From assembly GCF_030814655.1 (NCBI RefSeq), contig NZ_JAUSVK010000001.1, forward strand, positions 1,445,501 through 1,509,500: DNA of 64,000 bases, in the 5' to 3' direction. Position numbers and translations under genes: made by a program. Positions 17,032-24,536 of this stretch are shown here, one piece after another. This DNA is from Labrys monachus (GTDB lineage: Bacteria > Pseudomonadota > Alphaproteobacteria > Rhizobiales > Labraceae). The notes under the pieces were generated by a model. It did no database searches and was not told where the DNA came from. It worked only from the letters and a program-made list of their open reading frames with translations. Numbering within the stretch: position 1 is the first letter of the stretch; each line of letters starts with the position of its first letter.

Positions 17032-18330
17032 ATGGAACTGCATCTCGACCTGGTCGGCGGCCTTGCGGGCGACATGTTCGTCGCTGCGATGCTGGACCTG
17101 TTTCCCGACCTCGAACCCGCGGTGCAGCGCGGCATCGCCGCGAGCGGCTTGCCGTCCGACGTCGCATGCCGCCTTGTCCGCCATGACGACGGCGTCCTGG
17201 TCGGCCGGCGCTTCGTCGTGGAGCGAACCGGCGGCGAGGCGGCGGCCGGTCCGGTCCAGGCCGTTCTCCACGAGGCCGGCCACTCGCACGAGCCCCACGA
17301 CCATCATCATCACCACGCTCCGGGCGAGGATCGTCACCGGCCCGCCGCGGCGCGTGCGCATCATCACGTCGCCTGGCGGCAGATCCGCGACATGCTGGCC
17401 GCCTCGCCGCTCGACCCGCCGGTCCGCGCCGCCGCGATCGGCATGTTCGCGCTGCTCGCCGACGCCGAGGGCGCCGTGCACGGCGTCGACCCGGATGCGG
17501 TCACCTTCCACGAGGTCGGCGCCTGGGACTCGATCGCCGATATCGTCGGCGCCGCCGTGATCGTCGCCGCGGTCGGGGCGCGGCGCTGGACGGTGGGGGC
17601 CGTCCCCCTCGGCTCCGGCCGGGTGGAGATGGCGCATGGATCCCTGCCGGTGCCGGCGCCGGCGACGGCGCGCCTCCTCACGGGCTTCGCCGTGATCGAC
17701 GACGGCGTGCCGGGCGAGAGGGTGACGCCGACCGGCGCAGCGATCCTGCGCTATCTGTGCGGCGACGCCGCCCCCGTCGCCGGCGCCAGGATCCTCGGGC
17801 GTTCGGGTGTCGGCTTCGGCACGCGGTGCCTGCCCGGGCTCAGCAATTGCGTGCGCGTGCTCGCTTTCGGGGACATGCCGGCATCGGCGGCGACGGATGA
17901 GGTCGCGGTGATCGAATTCGAGATCGACGACGCCTCCGGCGAGGAGCTGGCGCGCGGGCTCGACTTCATCCGGGCGCATGCGGCGGTGCATGATGCGATC
18001 CAGGCACCCGTCTTCGGCAAAAAGGGCCGCATGATGACGCATGTGCGCGTCCTGGCCGAGCCGGCGGCGCTCGAGGAGATCGTGGCGCTCTGCTTCCGGG
18101 AAACCACGACGATCGGGCTGCGCCACGCGGTGCAGCGGCGGGCCGTGCTGCCGCGACAGGCGCGGCGCGTCGCCGTGGGGGCGCATGCGATCGGGGTGAA
18201 GATCGTCGAGCGCGGCGATGTGCGAACGGCCAAGGCCGAGGCCGACGACGTCGCCTCGGTGGCGGGCCATGCGGGGCGGGCGGCGCTGCGCCATGCCGCC
18301 GAACGCTCGGCCCTGGAGAACGACGCATGA
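17032..18330 (+). CDS. larC: Nickel insertase LarC (pincer cofactor biosynthesis)
   Basis: A 432-residue LarC homologue. LarC inserts nickel into the pyridinium-3,5-bisthiocarboxylic acid mononucleotide in a CTP-dependent reaction. The start reads MELHLDLVGGLAGDMFVAAM, the family signature. A histidine-rich loop with a run of five His after the His at residue 84 (about 79-110) is a likely nickel store. In several bacteria LarC is made from two frames by ribosomal frameshifting; here it is a single uninterrupted frame. The ATG follows GGAGAGA. It starts the larC-larE-larB operon, with four-base overlaps between genes. Confidence 0.93.
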   Translation: MELHLDLVGGLAGDMFVAAMLDLFPDLEPAVQRGIAASGLPSDVACRLVRHDDGVLVGRRFVVERTGGEAAAGPVQAVLHEAGHSHEPHDHHHHHAPGEDRHRPAAARAHHHVAWRQIRDMLAASPLDPPVRAAAIGMFALLADAEGAVHGVDPDAVTFHEVGAWDSIADIVGAAVIVAAVGARRWTVGAVPLGSGRVEMAHGSLPVPAPATARLLTGFAVIDDGVPGERVTPTGAAILRYLCGDAAPVAGARILGRSGVGFGTRCLPGLSNCVRVLAFGDMPASAATDEVAVIEFEIDDASGEELARGLDFIRAHAAVHDAIQAPVFGKKGRMMTHVRVLAEPAALEEIVALCFRETTTIGLRHAVQRRAVLPRQARRVAVGAHAIGVKIVERGDVRTAKAEADDVASVAGHAGRAALRHAAERSALENDA

Positions 18331-19136
18331 CCGACAGCCTCGAACGTCTCGAAGCCATCCTGCCTGGCCTGGGGAGCGTTGCCATTGCTCTCAGCGGCGG
18401 CGTCGACAGCATGACGCTCGCCACGGTCGCCCATCGCCTGCTCGGCCGCGACCGCGTGAGGATGATGCATGCGGTGTCGCCCGCCGTCCCGCCGCCGGCG
18501 ACGGCGCGCGTACGGGAGATCGCGGCGGCCGAAGCCTGGGACCTGCAGATCCTCGACGCCGGCGAATTCGCGGATCCGCGCTATCGCGCCAATCCCTATA
18601 ACCGCTGCTTCTTCTGCAAGACCAATCTCTACGGCGCCATCGCCGGCCGGACCGACCGGCAGGTCCTCTCCGGCACCAATGTCGACGATCTCGGCGAATA
18701 CCGGCCCGGCCTCCAAGCGGCGCGCGAGCACGGCGTGCGCCATCCCTTCGTCGAGGCGGACATGCGCAAGGCCGATGTGCGGGCCGCGGCACGCCGGCTC
18801 GGTCTCGGTGCCGTCGCCGAACTGCCGGCCTCGCCCTGCCTGTCGAGCCGGGTCGAGACCGGCATACCGATCGATCCGGCGACGCTGGTCTTCGCCCACG
18901 AAGTCGAGCAATTCGTGACGGCCGAGATTGCCCCCGCGACGGTGCGCTGCCGCGTGCGGCCTTCTGCCGTGGTCGTCGAGCTCGACCGGGAAAGCCTCGA
19001 CGCCATGGCCTCCGAGGCCCGTCGCGCGATGGAGGAGGCGATCGGCGCCATGCGGCCGGCGGCGACGCGGGGGCTGCCCGTCACCTTCGCCGCCTACCGG
19101 ACCGGCAGCGCCTTCGTCGATCGGAGCCGGCCATGA
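18327..19136 (+). CDS. larE: Sulfur transferase LarE (pincer cofactor biosynthesis)
   Basis: A 269-residue PP-loop ATPase with SGGVDS at 23-28. LarE adds sulfur to the dicarboxylated nicotinate nucleotide, giving the thiocarboxylates that bind nickel. Cys171 in SPCLSSR matches the position of the sacrificial cysteine in Lactobacillus LarE. Two further cysteines, Cys94 and Cys97 (NRCFFCK), give a three-cysteine set like that of LarE proteins that carry an iron-sulfur cluster. The ATG overlaps the larC stop by four bases and the stop overlaps larB by four. Confidence 0.93.
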   Translation: MTDSLERLEAILPGLGSVAIALSGGVDSMTLATVAHRLLGRDRVRMMHAVSPAVPPPATARVREIAAAEAWDLQILDAGEFADPRYRANPYNRCFFCKTNLYGAIAGRTDRQVLSGTNVDDLGEYRPGLQAAREHGVRHPFVEADMRKADVRAAARRLGLGAVAELPASPCLSSRVETGIPIDPATLVFAHEVEQFVTAEIAPATVRCRVRPSAVVVELDRESLDAMASEARRAMEEAIGAMRPAATRGLPVTFAAYRTGSAFVDRSRP

Positions 19137-19819
19137 GGGAGACGATCGCAAGCGAGGAGATCAGGCTCGACTTCCAGCGGGCGGCCCGCATCGGGCTGCC
19201 CGAGGCGATCTACTGCACCGGCAAGTCGCCCGCCCAGATCGACGCCATCCTGGCGATGGCGGCGGACAAGGGCCGGGGGCTGCTGCTGACCCGCCTCGAT
19301 CCGGCGAAGCGGGCACAATTGCGGCCCGAGCACGGAGCGGCGATCGATTATTGCCCGGTTTCGGGCACCGGCTTCTTCGGTCCCCTGCCGCCGGAGCAGG
19401 GCGGGGCAGCCGTCGCCATCATCGCGGCGGGAACCTCCGACGTGCCGGTCGCCCGGGAGGCCCAGCGCGTGCTGCGCCATGCCGGGCGGGCGTCGAACTT
19501 CATCGCCGATGTCGGCGTGGCCGGCCTGTGGCGGCTGACCGAAAGACTGGAGGAGATCCGGGCGCACGCCGTCGTCATCGTCGTCGCCGGCATGGACGCG
19601 GCGCTGGCCAGCGTGGTCGGCGGCCTCGTCCCCGGCATCGTCGTCTGCGTGCCGACCTCCGTGGGCTATGGCGTGGCGGAAGGCGGGCACACGGCGCTGA
19701 ACGCCATGCTGGCGAGCTGCGCCCCCGGCATCACCGTCTGCAATATCGACAATGGCTATGGCGCGGCCTGCGCCGCCATCCGCGCCCTCGACAGCATCGA
19801 GATGCAGCGGAGGGCGTGA
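19133..19819 (+). CDS. larB: Carboxylase/hydrolase LarB (pincer cofactor biosynthesis)
   Basis: A 228-residue LarB, a member of the PurE (AIR carboxylase) family. LarB carboxylates C5 of the nicotinate ring of NaAD and hydrolyses the dinucleotide, the first cofactor step. Visible motifs are AAGTSDVPVAREA (about 98-110), VVAGMDAALASVVGGL and VPTSVGYG. The long N-terminal part before the PurE-like core is normal for LarB. It is the last gene of larCEB. An IS element begins 36 bases after its stop, so any further downstream gene may have been cut off. Confidence 0.93.
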   Translation: MRETIASEEIRLDFQRAARIGLPEAIYCTGKSPAQIDAILAMAADKGRGLLLTRLDPAKRAQLRPEHGAAIDYCPVSGTGFFGPLPPEQGGAAVAIIAAGTSDVPVAREAQRVLRHAGRASNFIADVGVAGLWRLTERLEEIRAHAVVIVVAGMDAALASVVGGLVPGIVVCVPTSVGYGVAEGGHTALNAMLASCAPGITVCNIDNGYGAACAAIRALDSIEMQRRA

Positions 19820-19867
19820 TTCCCGGGATCGCAGGCGTCCCGCCCATATGCGCTAGAGCGAAATTGT

Positions 19868-20473
19868 TCAGACTGTAGAATATCCAGCATTAGAGAAGTA
19901 ATTTCTGCATTCGGACGGGGAGAAGCGCGGGAGAGTTTTGGCGATTTCGTCCCAGAGATCGTGGATGGATCGGGTTGCAGCCGCGCGCAGGAGAGCTTTG
20001 AGCTTTGCGAAGAGGTTCTCGATCGGATTGAGATCGGGGGAGTAGGCGGGCAAGTAAAGCAGTTCCGCCCCTGCGGCCTCGATGGCTTGGCGCACACCCG
20101 GGACTTTGTGGCTGCTCAGATTGTCCATGATGACGATATCGCCGTAATTGAGGGTGGGAACGAGGATCTGCGCGACATAGGCCTTGAAGCAATCGCCGTT
20201 GACTGGGCCGTCGAGCACGCAGGGAGCTGTCAATCCCCCGCTGCGCAGAGCGCCAATGAAGGTCGTGGTTTTCCAATGGCCATGCGGCACGTAGTCGATC
20301 AGGCGCTGTCCGCGCTTGCACCTGCCGTAGTGGCGCGCCATCGCGGTCGAGGCCCAGGTCTCGTCAATGAAGACCAGACGCGAGGGCCTCAGCCAGATTT
20401 GGTTGCTGTGCCATTTGCGGCGAGCGGCCGCGACATCGGGGCGTTTTTGCTCGCTGGCGTGGATCGTCTTTTT
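19868..20473 (-). CDS. IS630-family transposase, catalytic part (frame B)
   Basis: About 201 residues with the DDE core: FIDETWAS, then LDGPVNGDCFK, VIMDNLSSHK and the YLPAYSPDLNPIENLFAKLK block. The frame opens only at an A7 run (20469-20475), directly after an in-frame TAA, and has no good start there. An internal ATG at 20341 would give 157 residues without the first Asp motif. It therefore needs a -1 shift from the upstream frame to make a full transposase, unless a base was lost from the A run. Confidence 0.85.
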   Translation of the reverse strand, partial: KKTIHASEQKRPDVAAARRKWHSNQIWLRPSRLVFIDETWASTAMARHYGRCKRGQRLIDYVPHGHWKTTTFIGALRSGGLTAPCVLDGPVNGDCFKAYVAQILVPTLNYGDIVIMDNLSSHKVPGVRQAIEAAGAELLYLPAYSPDLNPIENLFAKLKALLRAAATRSIHDLWDEIAKTLPRFSPSECRNYFSNAGYSTV

Positions 20474-20823
20474 TTATATGTCAGCCCAAGCCGCTTGAGC
20501 ATATGCCACATCGGGGCATGGCTGATGCTGACCCCCAATTCTTCCTCCGCCCAGGCCCGCAGATCCGCGACACGCGCATCCGGATCAGCCGCGACCTTGG
20601 CCCGCAGAACCTCTTCATGCTTGGCAAGCTTGAGCGGAACATGATTGCGCTGGGGGCGGGCACTGACCTCCCCCGTCGCGCGCCGCCGCGCGGCCGCCTT
20701 GTAGATGTAGGACACACTCACCCTGAAGATTGGTGCGATTGTGCTCGCCGACATCCCGCTATCCAGCGCCCCAAGCACACGATCTCGCAAATCCTGCGAA
20801 TAGGCTTCACCACGCTTCGTCAT
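20389..20823 (-). CDS. IS630-family transposase, N-terminal HTH part (frame A)
   Basis: A 144-residue frame with tandem helix-turn-helix regions: YSQDLRDRVLGALDSGMSA at the N-terminus, IAPIFRVSVSYIYKAAARR, and a winged region with VADLRAWAEEELGVSIS and MWHMLKRLGLTYKK. After the A7 run it reads a short unrelated tail (RRSTPASK) and stops. Fused with frame B it would be a typical transposase of about 345 residues. Confidence 0.85.
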   Translation of the reverse strand: MTKRGEAYSQDLRDRVLGALDSGMSASTIAPIFRVSVSYIYKAAARRRATGEVSARPQRNHVPLKLAKHEEVLRAKVAADPDARVADLRAWAEEELGVSISHAPMWHMLKRLGLTYKKRRSTPASKNAPMSRPLAANGTATKSG

Positions 20824-20933
20824 GCTTCATCTCCGGAATAGCCCGGAAACCTATGAATCACACTAAGCCATCCAGTGGAATCCCTTCCGATTCCACTCAG
20901 ACAAATTCCGCTCTAACATATGGGCAAGACCCG

Positions 20934-21124
20934 CCTTCTCCCGGTTCGGGACTTCGCATTTCCTTTGGAAATGCTTGGGGTCCCGGCAGGGGGATGAGGG
21001 TCTAAACTTCAAACGCGGATAGCTCAATAGTCGCGCTGGAATTGCAGAAGTCCAGACCCTCATCCGGCGCTTCGCGCCACCCCCAGCATTTCCGCAGGAA
21101 ATGCGAAGTCCCGCATGGGAGAAG
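20934..21124. repeat. Imperfect long inverted repeat
   Basis: Arms of about 70 bases (20934-21004 and 21053-21124) are inverted copies with indels; shared words include CCTTCTCCC, GCATTTCC, GGAAATGC and GAGGGTCT. Each arm also has its own small hairpin. It fills most of the gap between the IS element and the convergent gene ending at 21237. It may act as a bidirectional terminator and looks like a dispersed palindromic element of this genome. No gene is seen in 20914-21236. Confidence 0.75.
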
Positions 21125-21236
21125 GAAAATCGCGCTATTGTCGGCAAAGTTAGCGCCTATGGGCGTCCCACCTGCTCTGGAAACGGCTCCGGTCCAGAAA
21201 GAGGCAGGCTGGAAGCCTGCGGTCCCAGGGGGGCGC

Positions 21237-22085
21237 CTATGGCGCGGCGACCGTGACCTGCTGCTGCTCGCCGAGGCCTTCGATGCCGAGGCGGATGGTC
21301 TGGCCCGGCTTGAGGAAGACCGGTTCCGGCTTGATGCCCATGCCGACGCCGGGCGGCGTGCCCGTGGAGATGACGTCGCCCGGCTGCAGGCTCATGAATT
21401 GCGAGATGTAGGAGACGAGATGGGCGACCGGGAAGATCATGGTGCGGCTCGAGCCGTCCTGGCGCTTGATGCCGTCGACGGTCAGCCACATCGCCAGCTT
21501 CTGCGGATCGGCGACCTCGTCGCGCGTCACCAGCCAGGGCCCGATGGGGCCGAAGCTGTCGGCCGACTTGCCCTTGGTCCACTGGCCGCCGCGCTCGGCC
21601 TGGAAGGCGCGCTCGGACACGTCGTTGATCACGCAATAGCCGGCGACATGGTTCATCGCGTCGGCCTCGCTGACATAGCGGGCCTCCTCGCCGATGACGA
21701 CGCCGAGTTCGACCTCCCAATCCGTCTTCTGCGAATTGCGGGGGATGATGACCGGATCGTTCGGGCCGGTGATGGCGCTTGTCGCCTTCATGAACAGGAT
21801 CGGCTCCGCCGGAATGGCTGCGCCGGTTTCCGCCGCGTGGTCGGCATAATTGAGGCCGACGCAGATGAACTTGCCGACGCGGGCGACGCAGGGGCCGATG
21901 CGCTGGCCTTCCGGCAGGAGCGGCAGGGAGCCGACCTCGATCGCGGCGATCCTTGCGAGTCCGGCCGGGGTCAGCCATTCGCCGGCGAGCTCGCCGACAT
22001 GGGCGGAGAGGTCGCGGACCCCTCCCTTCGAATCGAGGATGGCGGTCTTTTCGGCGCCCTTGGCGCCATAGCGCAGAAGTTTCAT
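21237..22085 (-). CDS. Fumarylacetoacetate hydrolase family protein, possible 2,4-diketo-3-deoxy-sugar-acid hydrolase
   Basis: A 282-residue FAH-family enzyme, last gene of a three-gene operon. The metal ligands are seen as Glu124 and Glu126 (DWEVELGVVIG) and Asp155 (CVINDVSERA). The N-terminus MKLLRYGAKGAEK and the pattern NYADHAAETG, EPILFMKATSAI and STGTPPGVGMG match the group that includes 2,4-didehydro-3-deoxy-L-rhamnonate (and -fuconate) hydrolases, often mislabelled ureidoglycolate lyase. Those enzymes give pyruvate and L-lactate. Its start overlaps the GntR stop by four bases. Exact substrate is inferred. Confidence 0.85.
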   Translation of the reverse strand: MKLLRYGAKGAEKTAILDSKGGVRDLSAHVGELAGEWLTPAGLARIAAIEVGSLPLLPEGQRIGPCVARVGKFICVGLNYADHAAETGAAIPAEPILFMKATSAITGPNDPVIIPRNSQKTDWEVELGVVIGEEARYVSEADAMNHVAGYCVINDVSERAFQAERGGQWTKGKSADSFGPIGPWLVTRDEVADPQKLAMWLTVDGIKRQDGSSRTMIFPVAHLVSYISQFMSLQPGDVISTGTPPGVGMGIKPEPVFLKPGQTIRLGIEGLGEQQQVTVAAP

Positions 22086-22849
22086 CGGTCTTGCTCTTCA
22101 GGAAGGGGAGGGGGAGGAGAAGTCCGGCCGCCGGGGGCCGGCTCGACGGGCAGGCCGACGCGGCGGGTGGCCGCCTCGATATGGCTCTGCATGGCGCGCC
22201 GCGCCTCGCCATCGTCGCCGGCGGCGATGGCGTCGAGGATGCGCTGGTGCTCGGCGAGCGTCGTCTGCGCCATGTCGTCCGAGCGGAGGCGGTGCCCGGC
22301 GGCGAGGATGCTCTCGCGGATCCGCTCCGAGATGAAGACCAGGAACTGAACCATATAGCTGTTGCGCGTGGCGGCGGCGATGACGCGGTGGAACTCGAGA
22401 TCCGTCTTGAGCCAGGTCACGCTGCCATAGGGGGCCTCGCACATGGTGGCGAGCGTCTGCCGCATCAGTTCGAGATCCTGCCCGGTGCGCCGCGCCGCGG
22501 CGAGCGCCGCCGCCTGGGCTTCGAGGATGCCGCGCAGTTCGAACAGGCCGCGGAAGGCGTCGGCCTGCTGCAGCGAGGCGCTGTCGATGGTGAGGACGGT
22601 GGAATCGGAGGCTTCCGATACGAAGGCGCCGCGGCCCTGCTGGGACCACACCCGCCCTTCGGAGCGCAGGCGCGATATCGCTTCGCGCACGACGTTGCGG
22701 CTGACGCCGAAGGTCTGCGACAATTCCTGCTCGGTCGGCAGCTTGTCCCCCGGCTTCAGACGGCCCTGCGCGATTTCCCGCGAGATGGAACTCGCCACCA
22801 GGGCCGGCAGATGGGGACCGCGACTGACCTTGTCGAGCTTCAGCACCAT
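22082..22849 (-). CDS. FadR-family GntR transcriptional regulator
   Basis: A 255-residue GntR/FCD regulator. The wHTH reads LPTEQELSQTFGVSRNVV (about 37-54), and the FCD domain has DLEFHRVIA and NSYMVQF. It is a close paralogue of the regulator at 1615-2364. It lies in the middle of the FAD-dehydrogenase/FAH operon, three bases after the first gene. The C-terminal tail is Pro-rich and differs from the paralogue. It is a good candidate for the factor that binds the TTGTCATACAA sites, including the one in its own promoter at 24348. Confidence 0.92.
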   Translation of the reverse strand: MVLKLDKVSRGPHLPALVASSISREIAQGRLKPGDKLPTEQELSQTFGVSRNVVREAISRLRSEGRVWSQQGRGAFVSEASDSTVLTIDSASLQQADAFRGLFELRGILEAQAAALAAARRTGQDLELMRQTLATMCEAPYGSVTWLKTDLEFHRVIAAATRNSYMVQFLVFISERIRESILAAGHRLRSDDMAQTTLAEHQRILDAIAAGDDGEARRAMQSHIEAATRRVGLPVEPAPGGRTSPPPPLPEEQDR

Positions 22850-22852
22850 GGC

Positions 22853-24298
22853 CTATTCGTCCGAAGCGCCGGGAAGGGACGGAAAAATCCGGCCGCTGCT
22901 GAGAAGATGGCCGGGATCCAGCACGTTTTTCAGCCGCATGGCAAGGTCGAGAGCGACGGGATCCGCCCGTTCGACGAAAGCCTTCTGCTTGACCCTGCCG
23001 ATGCCGTGTTCGGCGCTGATGCTGCCGCCGAGGCGGTCGACGACATCGAAGATCAGGGCTTCGGCGCCATGGAAGAGATCCTCGGTCTGCTGCAGCGAGA
23101 GGTCCGCCGGCGGAATCACGTTCATGTGGACGTTGCCGTCGCCGACATGGCCATAGGCCAGGGCGAGCGCCTCGGGATAGCGCCCCCGCACCGCGGCGAC
23201 GCCCTGGTCGACCAGTTCGGCCAGCCGTGAAATCGGTACGGACACGTCGGTGCGCAGGTAGCGCCGGCCATTGCCCTGCCTTTCGACCATTGTCTCCCGG
23301 AAGAGCCACAGCCTGTCCGCCTGCGCCTTGCCGGAGGCCATCACCGCGTCGGCCACGAGGTCGTCCGCCTCGGCGAGGCAGCCCTCCAGCAGGGCGCGCA
23401 GGTCGACGCGTCCGGCGGCCGAGGTCTCGATCAGCACATAGACGGGGTAGGGCGCATCCATGGGATCGGTGAAGTCCGGCCGGGCCCTGAGCGCGACCTC
23501 GATGCCCTCGCGCAGGATGAGCTCGAAGGCGGTGAGCAGGTCGCTGCACTCGCGCCGGGCGCGCGCGAACAGCAGCATCGCATCCTCGACCGAGCGCAGG
23601 CCGACCAGCGCCACCTCGACCTGCGTCGGCTTCGGGAACAGCTTCAGCGAGGCGGCGGTGACGATGCCGAGCGTCCCCTCGCTGCCGATGAAGAGCTGCT
23701 TGAGGTCATAGCCGCGATTGTCCTTGCGCAGGACCTTGAGGCCATTCCAGATGCGCCCGTCCGCCAGCACGACTTCCAGCCCGAGCACGAGGTCGCGCGT
23801 CATGCCGTAGCGCAGGACGTTGAAGCCGCCGGCATTGGTGGCGACGTTGCCGCCGATGCGGCAGCTGCCCTGGGCGCCGAAGGTGATCGGCAGCACGCAG
23901 TCGTGCTTCTCGGCCGCGTGCTTGGCGTCCTCCAGGATGCAGCCGGCCTCGACCACCATGGCGAAATCGATAGGGCTCACGGAACGCACGGCATTCATGC
24001 GCTCCAGGCTGACGACGAGTTCGCCGCCGCCCGGCGCGGCCACCGCGGCGCCCACCAGTCCCGTCAGCCCGCCCTGCGGGACGAGGGGGATGCGCTCCTG
24101 CCGGCAGTGGCGGACCAGCGCTGCCACATCCTCGGCCGTTCGCGGGCGAGCCACGGCGAGAGGACGGCTCACATGGTCTCCCGACCAGTCCCGGCTGTAG
24201 CGCTCGAGGTCGCCTTCGGCGGTGAGCAGGAAATCACCGGGAAAGGCCTCGGCCAGCTTGGCGAGGGCCTTGAGGGACTGCGGGGACGCGACGTTCAT
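22853..24298 (-). CDS. FAD-linked 2-hydroxyacid dehydrogenase (D-lactate dehydrogenase/GlcD type)
   Basis: A 481-residue flavoprotein. The FAD_binding_4 domain includes PLVPQGGLTGLVGAAV and SCRIGGNVATNAGG (about 60-160), and the FAD-oxidase C-terminal domain includes YGHVGDGNVHMN and SAEHGIGRVK. Relatives oxidise D-lactate, glycolate or D-2-hydroxyglutarate and pass electrons to quinone or cytochrome. It is the first gene of the operon with GntR and FAH. Start at ATG 24298; no strong ribosome site is seen, and an in-frame TTG at 24358 would overlap the operator. A D-specific enzyme beside LarA suggests oxidation of the epimerised hydroxyacid. Confidence 0.85.
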   Translation of the reverse strand: MNVASPQSLKALAKLAEAFPGDFLLTAEGDLERYSRDWSGDHVSRPLAVARPRTAEDVAALVRHCRQERIPLVPQGGLTGLVGAAVAAPGGGELVVSLERMNAVRSVSPIDFAMVVEAGCILEDAKHAAEKHDCVLPITFGAQGSCRIGGNVATNAGGFNVLRYGMTRDLVLGLEVVLADGRIWNGLKVLRKDNRGYDLKQLFIGSEGTLGIVTAASLKLFPKPTQVEVALVGLRSVEDAMLLFARARRECSDLLTAFELILREGIEVALRARPDFTDPMDAPYPVYVLIETSAAGRVDLRALLEGCLAEADDLVADAVMASGKAQADRLWLFRETMVERQGNGRRYLRTDVSVPISRLAELVDQGVAAVRGRYPEALALAYGHVGDGNVHMNVIPPADLSLQQTEDLFHGAEALIFDVVDRLGGSISAEHGIGRVKQKAFVERADPVALDLAMRLKNVLDPGHLLSSGRIFPSLPGASDE

Positions 24299-24347
24299 TC
24301 GAGGAGTTCCGGCGGAAGGGCAGCAGGAGGAGGTATGAATTGTAGAG

Positions 24348-24358
24348 TTATCATACAA
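24348..24358. promoter_or_regulatory. GntR-type operator of the FAD-dehydrogenase operon
   Basis: TTATCATACAA, identical over eleven bases to the site at 9505 and one base from the perfect palindrome at 9620. It lies 50 bases before the ATG at 24298. It ties this operon, 15 kb away, to the reductase and Liv/lar operons. Confidence 0.65.
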
Positions 24359-24415
24359 CTGTGCGATGGGATATCAAGATCGCCTGCGATCGATTCCGGT
24401 ATCACCGCACGGACG

Positions 24416-24452
24416 GGCACGGTGGGCGGGTCCCCGACCCGCCCACCGTGCC
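24416..24452 (-). terminator. Strong hairpin, terminator candidate after the MFS gene
   Basis: A perfect 17-base stem (beginning GGCACGGTGGGCGGG) with a CCC loop lies 85 bases beyond the stop of the MFS gene. No T-run follows on either strand, so it may work with Rho or as a mRNA-stabilising structure. Confidence 0.5.
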
Positions 24453-24536
24453 ATCGATTCGCCTTGCCTCCGCCGATCGGGACGATGATCGGCACGTGCC
24501 GGTCACGGGAGCGGCACGGTGGATGGGGCCTTCGTG

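Larger units (their letters stand above)
19856..20913 (-). mobile_element. IS630-family insertion sequence, about 1058 bases
   Basis: The ends are imperfect inverted repeats: GAGCGAAATTGTTCAGACTG at 19856 and, read inward from 20913, GAGCGGAATTTGTCTGAGTG. Both ends are flanked by TA (19854-19855 and 20914-20915), the target duplication of IS630/Tc1-type elements. Inside are two minus-strand frames coding the HTH and DDE parts of the transposase. It inserted between larB and the convergent fumarylacetoacetase-family gene without breaking either. Confidence 0.88.

Noticed and set aside
18300-19140. Frameshifts at the larC-larE and larE-larB junctions
   Set aside because: The overlaps are clean four-base start/stop overlaps of complete genes, the ordinary sign of coupled translation.
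20934-21124. Possible CRISPR or attachment site because of repeated words
   Set aside because: Only two inverted arms are present, with no regularly spaced direct repeats, and no integrase gene is nearby.
19820-21236. Disruption of the lar operon or of the FAH gene by the IS element
   Set aside because: The IS630 element lies wholly between the larB stop (19819) and the FAH stop (21237), and both genes are full length.
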